From Marsupella aquatica (Eukaryota > Marchantiophyta), in contig OZ316892.1 of the NCBI GenBank assembly GCA_973895155.1, positions 13,330,001 to 13,394,000 of the forward strand: a DNA stretch of 64,000 bases. Reading direction: 5' to 3'. Shown one piece after another: positions 23,701 through 35,982 of the stretch. The stretch's first letter is position 1; every line of letters begins with the position of its first letter. The notes under the pieces are model-generated. The model saw only the letters and a program-made list of their open reading frames with translations, was not told the DNA's origin and ran no database searches. The translations under genes and the position numbers were made by a program.

Positions 23701-26700
23701 CAAATTTCATCACCCTCCGCCAACGGCAGTGGGTGCTTTGGTGCCCATATCGTCTTCAATCTATGCAGCAGCTGGGGGTGCTTCATTGCCTGCACCTCAA
23801 CCATACCCAGGAGGTCTTCCCACATGGCCGATTGCAAGAGCGCCATACATGTCAAGCGCACGATTACAGGGCCCATCTAGTTATGGGCCCATGTTACTTC
23901 CTGCCCAGGGCATAGTTTCCATGCCAGGATGGAGCACATATCAAGTAAGAAATATAAGAGCTTCTGTATCTTAGCATATGATTTCACGGACTAGCTGGAA
24001 AGAAGAACTCGTTTCTATTGATTGGCTGTTTTCCCAATGGGTCTGCTGCTTATTTTCCGAACGTTTAATCGTGTACCTATGTAGAAGCGACACTTCGTTG
24101 ATATGCTTTGCTCATTGTGGAGCACATAGCAACAATGACGTAACTAAGCTTATTTGAGCCAAGTATAGAAAAAGTGTCCTGCAGATTAAATTGATCATGA
24201 TCTCAGAATTGAAGGGTATTTTCATGGCCCAGGTTAAGTTGTGTTTAACGCAAATTTGATGCTGGAGTAGAAGATAAGAATTATGAGTAACGAGGAAGCT
24301 TTGTAGCCGAACTTAGAATATTCTTTATTAGGGCGATAGCTCAATCGTAACATGTCAAAATTTGCTTAATGAGTACTACTTGTCGTTCTCTGAAGTAATA
24401 GTGGACTTTTTGGAACTCTGTTTATTTATGAACCGGAAATTATTGAGAGTGGTTTGTATTGAAATGCCAAGGTGGTTTGTGATTTTTGAGGCTGACATGC
24501 ACGTTCTGTAACCACTGCAGGGGCCAGTTGGTCCAATTGCGTCTCCGGAGGGGCAGCAGCATCCTATTGGGACAGGCTTTGTCTACACACAGCAGACCGA
24601 CCCTGTTTCAGGCGGAAACTATCCTCCATATTTGCCAGGGACAACTGCAATGGGACTCCCAGCGTTGCAAGCACAACAATCGATGGGACAGCATAAAGAT
24701 ATGATATTTCCTGAAAGACCAGGGCAGCCGGAGTGCCAGTATTACATGAAAACTGGGGACTGCAAATTTGGTATTACGTGCAAGTACCATCACCCCAAAG
24801 ACAGGGCTACTCCCTCGCCAACATGTGGACTCAGCCCAATGGGCCTGCCATTGCGTCCTGTGAGTTTTTATTACCTTTGCTTTGTTGGCTTCGAATTATC
24901 GTCTTCAAGTTCCATTCTTGCTGGTTTTATCCTCGACTCGAACGTATGTGTGTATATATTACATAGCTCATTTAATATTTCTCTGAGGGGCCCTTGTCTT
25001 TTCATCAATCTTGATCAGGTCTAGAGTCACGGAGAGGTTTTTCTCAGTGCTACTATTGTGTGTCATGGCTCCTGTTGTCCTCTTTCCTGTGATATGGATT
25101 CGCATGTGTTTACGTTAATCGCTATGTCTGCCTGTCTGGTTAACTGGCTTCATTTCAGTGATACAGGATATTTAGATTTCTTATGAATTTGTAATTGTGT
25201 TTGTTGATTAAGATGTCTTAGCAACAATACGAGGCATGCCCTTTTTTGTTTTTTTTTGCACTGCTTGTGTTACTGGGTTTCTCAACATCCCGTACCTGGA
25301 AACGTGCCTAGTCAAAGCTCATTGCAGCATATCTCTCGAGACTCTATGAACACGAAGATTGGGACCGAAAAGTATTTTGCTCTTCCTCAACGTACCAAGT
25401 ATCTGGGGCTTATAGACTGATAAGTCTTGGATGGAAGGTGCACAGGACTTCTATCTTATAGGAGTTCTTATTGTCACCAGTCTTGTTGTAGCCATTCGAG
25501 GTGCAGGAGAATTAGTGACTTGGCGTTGAATGCTTGTCCTTGGGTCCGATTTGGTCTGTTTCGTATTATTGATCTTTTTCCAGATTGCGGCACTTGGTAA
25601 GGTCAGTTGACCATGCACAATTTTTCTGTGCTGCTGTAGCTTGCAAGGCGTCGTTGAGACCTGAATTTTGTCTACAAGAGTATACCTGATTTTGGACATC
25701 TCAGCCGAAAGCTGTTTAGATACTTAAAATGTCCAGTTGGTATCTCTTGTACGTTGTTCATTCCCAAACTTTGAACAATCGTACGGGACCTTTGCATCCC
25801 TCGTTGCACTAACTGCTTGGATTGCTGCTCAATGAGGGAAATTTCTAATGATGTAGAAAGTGAAATAGAGCAGACTCTATTCAGCATTCAGGAGATGCGA
25901 AGGTTTTTAGAACCTTGATGTCTCACAGGCCTATATGGGCGAGCTTCCGAAGTTCATTTGCTTATGTTTTGACCACCCCATCAGGGCCATTAGAGGGACA
26001 TAGATAGAGGGACATAAACTGGCTGTACTCTTTGTTAAATCTGTCATAGGCTTTCGGCTGTTGCCCCTAGGATCTGGATGGAGAGATTTAAACCAGGGAT
26101 TGGACTAGCAGCAACGTAAGTGAAAGACTCCTCTTTGCAATGCAAAGATATATTAATTACTGATATTATAGGCATTGCAGGCCTTACCATCTGGACCCAG
26201 AAGCATCAGAAATAATTTGGGAAGAAGCCTTATCGGGAGGACTTGGTTGCCTCGCCAGACTTTCTGGTTTGGTGTGCTGAGTTTGTAATGGTCAATACTT
26301 CTGGTTTTTCATTGCCCCTTGGCCCCTTTTAACCCGGAGAGGACCTTAATCTTTAAGAAATCCTGTAGACATTAGGATACTTGAGGTGATGTTCTGGCAA
26401 ACCCTTCATGGTTCCCGGCAGGAGGTCGTTTCAATCCCTGGGTTCCTTTTTGTCACAAAGGATCTCCTGCAGAAAGTCATCCTCAAAAGTTCCTTTGTAG
26501 ATTTTGAAGTCCTCTAGTGATATTCATTCTTGCACAGTATATCAGCTGATGTGATCTTTGCTTAACACTTGGATTCCATCCACTTCGTCATTTTTGAGTA
26601 ACTCCTCAAGATCATTGTAAAATCCTATCCCTTGAGGATCGTTTGAGTAGATTGGCATTATAGTGTGTGGCAGGTTTCCTTGAGGGCCCTTTGGTGGTTT

Positions 26701-29700
26701 CATGCGAAACTGGAAGCCCGTACATTAGAGTTACTTTATGTCTAATAGCTACCGTTGCTGTTTGGGGTGCAGAGTCTAGAGGCCCTAAATGTAGCCCATT
26801 TGAAGTGGACGTATCAGATCTAATAATTGAAATCAAACAGATATTCGAGAATGTTGTTGTATGTGCGCTGGGAATAGTTTCATGGTAGGATGCATGGTAG
26901 GACTTGGAAAAACATGATCCGCAAGTTTTTCCATGAAGTTTGTAAAGCTGAAGGCTTCTTCCCATAAGCCAGACCTCATCGTCTTCGACATATCTCCTTA
27001 TTCATATTGTGAGAATATTGGTAGCTAGCTAATTGAGATTCAGGTCGGGATGGATCACATTAACGTGTATAGCAACGAGGTCCTCAAGTACGAGGGAACT
27101 ACAACTATGACGCCGGACTTGTCATAGTTCGGAATTCCAAATCTTAAATTGCAGATCTTGAACAATTTTCTGATGCCGTATCTCCTCTCTCCTCTCCTCT
27201 CCTCTCCTCTCCTCTCCAGTACCACAAGTCTATGGATGACTTTCACGTTTGGGGCAGCCCGGTACATATGGAGTGACAAGAAATGATATGATGCAAAACA
27301 GTAGATGGTCAAGAAATCAAGAAGCATGGTCAAGCTTCTGTAAGGGACTCGTTGGAGCTGCTACGTTGACAGCTGCTTGAAACCCTTCCGATTCAGGTCT
27401 TTTGAAAGTACTGGATGAAGCATTCCTTACCCATTGAGCCTGGAAGCCATCTAGTTATGGTTCAGAGTGTGGGCTTTTCGGGACCGTCAGATTTTATCTA
27501 TGATTGTTGATTAAATGTAGTGTTGGGTGTGTTAAGGGAAGGGATATCTTCGAAGATCAATCAGCTCATCTAGGGGAAATCAAAATTTCAACATATTCAT
27601 GTTCTCCGTGGCAATATCTGAGTGCTGTAGAGTCATTCTGCTGGACATTCTGCAAGAGATACGTGGACCTTTTCTCCATGAATGCTGGAGGATGGCCAAA
27701 AACCAGACCTTGGGTTGGATTGGGCAGCGTTAGAGGATGAGCACATGGAGTTATTGGCTCAGAATGCATAGCAATCCTCAGAAGCACAGATTTGGGGTTT
27801 TGCCAGAGGATTTTCCTGGAAATGGAGAATCATTAGACTATATGCAACCAGACCTGTTTCCCAGAAATTCAGCCGAAGGACCAATGACTGTAGGATGCTT
27901 TGAGTACATTTTTCCAAATCCCGGCTTGCTTTCTTATTGGGGTTTGTTCCCAATCTATCACCTCAAACACAGTCTGAAGTATTTAGGCGATTACATGGGT
28001 GGAGCGGCTCTCCACATTTCGTTTCGGGCACACCAACATTGGCTGTTCGGGACCAAGAAAGCCATTTGTTGGATAGTATCTAAAGCAGCGATTTGCTTTA
28101 TGATTGTGTTGCCATTCGTGGTTTGCATCACGAAATGAAAGCCTCCTTGATCGGCACGTCATGGTCATCTCCATGGACTTGAAATTCATCTGAGCTGTAT
28201 CTTTTGTCTGCTATTAGTTTGTTATGCCTCTTCTGCAGATACTTCAGCCAGTACATGTCCAAGCTCGCAACAGAGAGCAATTTGAATCTCCATCTTTCAA
28301 ACATTGTCTCAGCATCCATCAACCACCCGCTGTTTCACTAAGCAACTGAAGTGCTATAATGTGGACTTGCTCCCTTAGTTACGAAATGTGGACTTGCAAG
28401 GCATTTGGAAATGTGCAGTCTCGGTCAGAATGCTCTCATCCGGAATTGTTACTCAATTGTTCAAATGTTGCGGCGGCGTATCTGCTTGACTTGATTTGCC
28501 GGTGGTTAGTCCCCAGTTTTCAGCTCCACATGTGCCCTTCAGGATTCAGATCCCATCAGATTTCAAGCTCAAGAGACGTTTGATCATGATGCGTAATTGT
28601 GAGGTACACTTTGTGCAAGGTCCTCAAGTGAAAATCGTTCACATATATTAAACCGTCCACCAGCACATAGGGAGCAGAAATGTGGGGAACCTAGCTCCAA
28701 TGAAGCGTGGAATGACCAGTTGGAGACAGTCTAGAATTGCCAACACTTTAGTGTCATCCACACTTGACAACACTTTAGTGTCAGCTGACTTTGGGACGTC
28801 CTACTGGAAAATTTAGCTACAGAGACTATTCTCTTAATTCTTACGTATGTGGAGAAACTAGAAGTAACCGAATTTTTCCTCTATTGTGCTGGAAGCCTGT
28901 AGGAACCGTAGCAGTGGCTGGCTGGGCTCCTCATCAGTGGCAAGGCTTCAATTTATGATGGCTGAAATATGAGCTAAATTATAAAAGAATTCTAGAGAGG
29001 AGCTCAGCCAAGTCATAACTCAGTTGTCTTGATTTTAAGAGTATTGCTGTTGCAAGACTACCCCTGGATTTCCTTAGTTTGTTGGCTGCATCTGGCAAAT
29101 AGCCTGAAGATACTTCAGGAGACATTGCATTCAAAGATGGGATATTTTAGCACTGTGGCCTCGGTCAGATAGATGATGAAGCTCATCTCCTGCTGAGACA
29201 TGGGAAATTATTGTCACGTTGTTTCCGCGGTTGTCCGGAATCACGGACTGGCCCTCGTACAAGGCTAGAATCACTTTTGTCAGCAGAGCCTTCACTTCTC
29301 TCGTCTTCAGGACAAGTCACGAAGGATATTATCCAGCGGTGCCAATCGGATTGGTTATGATACTCTCTAAAATATCTCACTTCTTATGCGCTGAGCTCTA
29401 GTAATGGATTTGCTAGTCACTCCCTTTGCAACCTTTGGTTAATTTTAGCTCTCGCTTATCTTTCTAGATTCAAAACACGCCCAAAGCTCATCTTCAGGAA
29501 GCACTGCGTTGGAGTGTCATGGGGTAGCTTAGAATTCTCTTGTCCCTAATTTATTCCAGACTTAAGCCTGTAGGAGATACCGCAACCATTCATGTTCTAT
29601 GGTGGCCTGCCCAATTTGTATCTTTTATGAACCACACATTAGTCAGTCGTATCAAATCCATTGTCAGCTAAGAGCTGTAGCTAAATCTCATGTTTTAAAT

Positions 29701-31187
29701 ACCTACCTCTCCTTCGTGAGTTGTATTGTGGTAGTTTTATACGCTCAAAGGAGATCGATTAACTTCTGCTTTCTTGTATGTTCGACTCACGTTATCCTGG
29801 CTTGCCACTTTTGACTCGAGTAAATTGTTAAGATTTGATTTACCCTGTTCCACTCCTCGATCGATTTTAGGGTTTTTAGCGCTAAACTCAAATCACCCGG
29901 ACTTTGCAGGAATGCTAAACCTGCAAACTCAAACGTGTCTTTAACGTGTTGACGTACATGAACGAAATTAACTGTCATTATTAGCTGTGGCCGAATTCCG
30001 CCATCCTGGTGGCTCCTTTGTACACGAATTTAAGATGCACGAAATGTAAATGACTTGAAAAATTGATGAATCTTTAATGTCAGGAGACATCCCCATCTGT
30101 CAAGCTTGCAAGCTGTTTCTGGAACACCCTCCACAGCAAAGTATCTGTAGAGATGTGGCACTGCCCCAGGTGAATTATCACAAAGGGAAGCCTTCACTTT
30201 AACTGCCAGAAATTATCCGGGCATAAATTCCCTAGAAGTCAAATTTGGTCAGCCACCAAACGAGCTGGTACGAAGAGACTGAATTGGTCACCAGACACGT
30301 GTGAGATTAATTCAATTTGAATTCTGTTTTTTTAAGTTGATTTTCTTCAGCTTCTGCGGACATGGCTCTCAGATGCTTACAAGTCAGTCACCGCTTTTTG
30401 TATCGTACTTATGACCTGCAACGGTTTGGCTTTTGAAGAAGGTGGTGATAAGATACACCACCTTCTTAACAAGCCAAACACGACATATTAGAAAGTACTC
30501 TGCAGGACAAAAAAGCAGAGAAGTTAGCTTGTTGAGCAATTCCTGTTTGCATGAGAAACATCTCCAAAAAATTACTTTTGGATATTCTATCTGGCCCACT
30601 TTTACTTTGTTCAATTGGTCCTACAGTAGACCTTAGAGGGGTTTTTAAAGACATTACTTGGAGTCTTAGGATGTGAATTATATGTCATAGGATATCAATG
30701 ATGCGTGAATGTGGGACTCGTTGCATCTTTGGAGTAGTCTCTGATCTGTTCATTGTGCTGTACTTTTTATTTGTCATGTGTTCTACAGGGGACGCAACCG
30801 TGTACTTTTTACACCAGGTATGGTATCTGCAAGTTTGGACCTACATGCAAATTTGACCATCCTCTGGGAGGCTTGCCTTACAGTCCGTCAGCGTCATCGC
30901 TCACAGATATGCCAGTTGCCCCATATCCCTTGGGTGGGGGTCCAATGACTGTTGTCACTTCTTCCGAGGCCCCTTCTGATCCACCCCTGCCTCTGGTAAG
31001 CACATCCAACGAACCAACCTCCCAACCAGAAGGATCACTATTTGACAGCCAGACAAGAGAGGGATCAAATGAAGTGGCTCAAACTACTGCTGCAGCGAGT
31101 CAGGCAGGGCAGGTGTTATCTCTACAAGGACTGGGCCTGGGCTCTGGTGGGATTTCAAAGCCACTCGACATTCTTGGCACAAGCTAA
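20721..31187 (+). CDS. ZFN: CCCH zinc-finger protein with five fingers (ZFN family)
   Basis: Seven coding exons: 20721-20895, 21917-22080, 22366-22428, 23358-23477, 23642-23944, 24521-24859 and 30789-31187 (TAA at 31185). All are GT-AG and in phase, giving 520 residues. Five C-x8-C-x5-C-x3-H fingers sit at residues about 88-107 ([20 protein letters not shown]), 133-152, 179-198, 347-366 and 393-412 ([20 protein letters not shown]). The arrangement of three fingers, a Pro/Gly-rich spacer and two fingers is that of plant ZFN1/ZFN3-type nuclear proteins, which bind nucleic acids. Fingers 1, 2 and 4 are preceded by the family motif YPERxGxPxC/[10 protein letters not shown]. The AVWQMTLQ segment at the start of exon 2 also matches the family. 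The ATG at 20721 is the first in this frame after an upstream stop. The tail (residues 413-520) is Ser/Pro/Thr-rich. Oddities are the 5.9-kb last intron and repeated exon ends (LPLRP). Confidence 0.92.
27181..27218. repeat. TCTCC pentanucleotide repeat
   Basis: About seven units of CTCCT/TCTCC inside the last ZFN intron. Confidence 0.9.
30424..30479. repeat. Intronic hairpin, 24-bp stem and 8-nt loop
   Basis: Arm 30424-30447 (GTTTGGCTTTTGAAG...) pairs with arm 30456-30479 at 22 of 24 positions around the loop ATAAGATA. It lies about 310 bp before the last ZFN exon, inside the intron. It could be a small MITE remnant or a foldback RNA. Nothing else supports a microRNA. Confidence 0.8.
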
Positions 31188-33164
31188 ATGTGGATTCTCA
31201 AGTTAAAGTGTTTTGGAATTCACAGGCCCATTTATTTTTGGTTTGCACATTCATCTCCTTAAATTAGGCTCAAAAGGTGGCATCTAATAAGGCACATTCT
31301 GAGCCATAAGCATTTGAACACTATGCTGATGGATATCTTTGAAGGACTATCCTGCCTGTATATTGTTACTGTGAAGGTGAGCATGAACACCTTTGTTGGG
31401 GCCAGCGCTTCTCTCCTGCCCCACTTGGTTTTTTTTTCCTCTCGTCTTGTTCTTCTATACAATGTTATAAGATCTGGCCCTAGGTCTCCCAATTTATGTT
31501 TCAGGGTCCTTTATTTAAACGTTTCAGCTTTCTACGAAAGTACTCCATGTGAAACCTGAAACTACATAGAGTCTGCGTTCTTTCTTGAAACCTGAAACTG
31601 CATAGAGTCTGCGTTCTTTCTTACAGCTAGACTGCACTGGTCAGCTTCCCAGGCTTATGGCGCAAATTTCCTAATAAATGATTGACAACTACCGACTGCT
31701 ATTCAGGCGGCGTGCGAATAGTCTGGCTTGTGATCGGAGCCCTCTCACAGCCAGATCCCTACCAATTGGCTAGGTGGCAAGCTCTGATAGTATGTAGGCT
31801 TCGCCAGTACTTGTTCTAGAATCCCCAACTGTGGAAGGTTAAAAAAAAGGCGAATCGGATTTCTGGGCTTGTGAAGGACACATTTTAAACAATGGATTTG
31901 ACTGTATTCACCGAAAGGTCGCGGATCTGCTTGATCGAATTTGAATTGTGTCAGAATTTTGACTGATTCTTCACACCGCCATAATCTTGAATATGAGGAA
32001 TTGGCGAAGATGTCACATAATTGCACGCTCCAGAAAAGGGTAAGTTTTGTGGCTTTGGGCTTTTCAGGAGCATTCATTGCATTATGTTCGTGGAATCTCT
32101 AGACGCCTTCCGTTTCATCGCCTCTCTAGAAAAGTCTTTTGCACGCCACGATGTGAGAAATGGTCTGGAGATTTTAAAATAATAGCTGAGTGGTACACTG
32201 GCCTTGCTCTGCAATAAGTTCAGAGGTTGTTTTGCTAGTTTGAAATACTCCCCATCTGTTCTAGAAACAGCTTACCGAGAAACTTGTATTTTGTAATTTC
32301 TTGGTCGAGCGGCTGAAAGACTCCTTCGACATGTGCCTGAGTGGTTTCTAACTGAATGTGGAGAGACTCTCAATCAAAGATGACAAAGAAATGTGAGTAT
32401 CAGTCCGGGACAAGAACTGAAACCAGTCCTCATCTCCTTCAATGACAATGCCAGAAATGAAAGTATTAGTCTGGCACCGAAGCTGCATGGGGAACCACAC
32501 CTGAAACCGTCCCTCCACTCCTCAACTGAGCGGTGATGACTTCGCTCAACAGATGTTAATCACCTCATGCTTGATTCTACACCCACAGTTGTGCTCTTCC
32601 ATTTCCTATCTCTTCAATTCCCTATCTTTTACTTGCGTTATGTCTTGCAACAAGTGTGGGAAGGGACCACATAGAAGGCGAACCTTGTCCCCTCCCACGA
32701 AATGAGTCTGTAAGAACCGAGTTGGGGTTCCATGCCTCCCAATGGACATGCTTTCCTATTACCAATGATGGCACCTTGGCTTATGTTGAAAGAATCAATC
32801 ATACCTGCAAGGAAAATTATATATGGTGGGGATGACACTTCGTAAAGTTGCAAATGTATTTGGACGAGGAGTACTATGCTTGAGTTTGGATGCGTAAGAT
32901 AATTCAAAAAATACGGTTGCAGCGACGAGGATAACGTAATGGAGTTGGACCTTAAATTGCTATTACTCCAAAAGGATACCAGGTGCTTAGTCGACTACCT
33001 TGAAATTCATAATAAATGCCCATGCATTGAGCCTTCTCAATACTACTTTGTCTGTCTTTCATTTTCTTGTGCTTAATTATGGCACACATGATGAAGAGGT
33101 ACACAAAAAGCTATTTAGGAATGCTGTAGAGAAGAAGATAGAGGTCAAAAGCATCCCGCTTTGA
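31188..33164. other. 3' flank of the ZFN gene, no gene seen
   Basis: It probably includes the 3' UTR and a 36-bp tandem duplication at 31551-31622. The rest is ordinary unique-looking non-coding DNA with only short accidental open frames. Confidence 0.55.
31551..31622. repeat. 36-bp tandem duplication
   Basis: Two adjacent copies of a unit starting GAAACCTGAAACT and ending TCTGCGTTCTTTCTT, differing at one base (ACTACATAG against ACTGCATAG). A recent local duplication. Confidence 0.92.
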
Positions 33165-34128
33165 ACCGCGAGTTAAATTTACGTCAAGTTAATGCGCCTC
33201 TGCTTTCCCAGGGCACCATACACTGCCCGTCCCAGCCTCAATGCTGCTGCCCGCTCCGGCCCAAGTTTGCCAGAACATAAACCAATATCTAACATTTTGT
33301 CATCCATTCCGGCCAGATAAACTTTGTGCCATGGACTTTGGGTTTATGTTTTGGTACCCTTCACTTTTTATTGTCCACTCTAGTGGCCCGATCTACTTTG
33401 TGTCATCAACTTCTTCCTTGTGGGGTCGTGGTTTATGTTCTGGCAACACTTCTTTCCAATGGAGTCATACTTGCTTTGTAACATAGTCTGAGTGTTCAGG
33501 GGAGCCCTAGTACTTTGGTTATTTTAGAGTCATAATAGATGGAGTCTTGGTTTAAGTTATGCCAAATGCTTATTCTCTACGGAGTTGTGATTTATGTTTT
33601 GGCAACACTTATTTCCAACGGAGTCATGCTTGCTCGGTAAGAGACTCTAAGTGTTTAGGCAGAGCCTAGTATTTTGGTTAAGAGCCATGATTGATAGTCT
33701 TGGTTGATGTTTGGCCAAATGCTTCTTCTCGATGGAGTCATGGTTTATGTTCTGGCAACATTTCTTTGCAATGGAGTCATATTTTGTTGAGAGTCATGAT
33801 TGATAGAGTCTTGGTTTATGCTGTCCCAAATACTTATTCTCTATGGAGTTGTGGTTTATGTTTTGGCAACACTTATTTCCAAAAAGTTGATGGCACAAAG
33901 TTGATCGGCCAGAGCGGGTGACAACAAGTGATGGGTGCCAAAACATAAACCTGAAGTCAATGGCACAAAGTTGATTGGGCCGGAGCGCCAGACAAATGAT
34001 AGAATATTGGTTTATGTTCTGGCAAAGTCAGGCTGGAGCGGGCAGCAGTATCGAGGACTGGGATGGGCAGTGTACTGCGCCCCAGGAAAGAGGGGGCGCA
34101 TTAACTTGACGTAGATTTGACTTGCGGT
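33165..34128. mobile_element. Foldback-type element with long inverted termini
   Basis: The left terminus (ACCGCGAGTTAAATTTACG..., then GTCAAGTTAATGCGCC, CACTGCCC, GCTGCTGCCCGCTCC, TTTGCCAGAACATAAACC, AACTTTGTGCCAT) recurs in the same order on the opposite strand from 34128 leftwards for about 240 bp. The middle (about 33420-33885) is made of imperfect repeats of a unit containing TTTATGTTCTGGCAACA and CCAATGGAGTCAT. There is no coding capacity. This layout fits a foldback element, possibly Mutator-related. The exact ends and a target-site duplication could not be fixed. Confidence 0.8.
33430..33885. repeat. Internal repeats of the foldback element
   Basis: The phrase GGTTTATGTTCTGGCAACA with small changes occurs near 33429, 33590, 33730 and 33850. 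It is followed by CTTATTTCCAA or CTTCTTTCCAA and GGAGTCAT in most copies. Spacing is irregular (about 120-160 bp). Confidence 0.75.
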
Positions 34129-35982
34129 CTGCTTTGATGGGAAGTGTAGGGTAGCCCATCCTCAAGAGGGGGTAATGGGCAATCCCCAAGGGTGCTGAGC
34201 CCAAGGGGGTTATAGCAATAACCCCCAAGTGGGGATGAGTTACCAGGTGTAAGCATAATACCCAGGCCAGGCTGGCCCAGGGGTTCTATGGCTTCATGAG
34301 GGGGTAATTCTCATAACCTTGTACACACATACAAAGGAAGAAACCCAGGAAGGGTTTATGTGAGAATATGTCAGACACTTACCCATAACCTTTAGGAATC
34401 ACAGATTGAAAGGCTTGAGGCAAAGTTTAAGGGAGGAACTTCGAAAAAAGTGTCCTATATGACCAAATGGCAGATGTTTCATGAGAATACAAATGATTCT
34501 TTGATGACCAATGGCAGATGTTTTGCGAAGTGACAAATTCCATAAGCATCAGGCGCGACTTTGGGTTTCTGGGCCAGATCATTGGGGCTGGGGGCTCTTT
34601 TGCGGAGGGTATAGTTTGGACCGTTGAGGGCTCCCTGGCATTGTCTGTTCTCTGGTGCTCCAGTTCGTGCTGCCTGAGGGCTAATAAGGTTGCTGTGGGT
34701 CTGTTGCAGTGGGCTGGCTCATGGTAAGGCTTCAAAGCACCGTCGTACACTTTAAGGCCAGGACAAAATCATTATGGGTTACCAAAATTACATACCCGAT
34801 AGAGGTGGACACAATAAAACTGTAACTTATGGAAGAATTTTGACACACCCTATTGGTTTGGCCTCATGGCCTGTTCCTGTTTTACAAAGGCTGTAGTTCA
34901 ACTAAATTTTGTAGAGGATAGCTAAATTATGCTTAGGTGGCATGTAATATTGTCCCCGGTGATATAACTAAGTATTTTGCACCAGATGGAAAGCAAAATG
35001 CTTGGAAAGTTGATGCCTCATTACTAAAAGATATTGGTAAGTTCGATAGCAACGATGGTTGGCATCAATTCGAAGCATCTCTTGCAACGGCTTAGCATTT
35101 GGGTGTTGTAACCCGCTTTATGATTGCCATCTATGGTCTCAAGTATACCTCAGACATGCAAAGCCCCAAATCGAACTATTACTGCAAGAAGGAGCTAAGA
35201 TACCTCGTGGGGGTGGCACTCGTTTTAAATTGTCAAAACCAAGCGCAATCTTGTAACTATTACAAATATCCTTTTGTTCGGCTAGATACTATCCTTTGTT
35301 AACAATATAAGTGAATGATGGATATACCCTGTTCAAAGAACAAGTAAACTAAAATCAGAGAGCCAGGAAGACGAGACAAGAAAAGGATCACAACGATCTG
35401 AAGACCTTTCACACTAGCTGTATCCGATTACATTCGCTCACTCGTAAGATCCGGGTTAGCACTTAGCACAGGACCTTTGTGGCTCAGATGGAGTATCTTC
35501 ACAAATAAAATTCGGAGGGGGAAGAACAGCACAGAACTTTGGCTCAACCAAAGACTTCCTTCTCTCTAATTTTGAGCAGAGGACCCTTAAAGGACGGGGG
35601 ATAGCCACCGATGAGAATGAAAGAGACTATTATCGCCCAATCAACCGTTTGCACCACATAAATGCCATAGACCAGAAAAAGTTTCCTCCGTGTTCTTGGA
35701 GCAAACACATGAACCATTCCCGCTTAAACAGTGCTTCAGATGCACAAACTACCTGGAAACCCATTGCCACGGAAAAAAACTGATCCTCAGACGCATCGCC
35801 GGAAGTCATGTAAGTTGTTCAGAACAAGGAGCCGCGATTCAGGACCTAACTAAAAGCGCCAGTAAAATCCCTCCACTGTCTTGTGCCCAGTTAGTGCAGT
35901 AAAGCGTGGCAGCAGTTGGCAATGTAGAACCTTCAGGTAACCACCATTCGATAGTCATTCCGTGCCACATTGAATCTCACCC
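34129..35982. other. Intergenic region between the foldback element and ARP4
   Basis: 34140-34330 is a dispersed repeat whose minus strand resembles 45460-45700. The remainder (34340-35982) includes the 3' UTR of the minus-strand ARP4 gene and shows no supportable gene. Confidence 0.5.
34140..34330 (-). repeat. Dispersed repeat, copy 1
   Basis: On the minus strand this reads CCAGCCTGGCCTGGGTATTA, later CCCATTACCCCCTCTTGAGG and ATGGGCTACCCTAC. The same blocks occur on the plus strand around 45475-45700 (CCCATTACCCTCTC..., GATGGGTTACCCTAC, CCAGCCTGGCCCAAGG). Family unknown. Confidence 0.6.

Larger units (their letters stand above)
24860..30788 (+). other. 5.9-kb last intron of the ZFN gene
   Basis: Bounded by GTGAGT at 24860 and TTCTACAG at 30788. 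All other introns of the gene are about 0.2-1.0 kb. It contains a TCTCC repeat (27181-27218), a 24-bp-stem hairpin (30424-30479) and several short open frames, of which the longest (27737-28138) shows no family I recognise. Insertion of transposon DNA is a likely reason for the length, but no diagnostic domain or terminal repeat was found. Confidence 0.8.

Noticed and set aside
27737-28138. 133-codon open frame within the last ZFN intron
   Set aside because: No recognisable domain, no neighbouring exons in phase and no transposon signature. Treated as chance.
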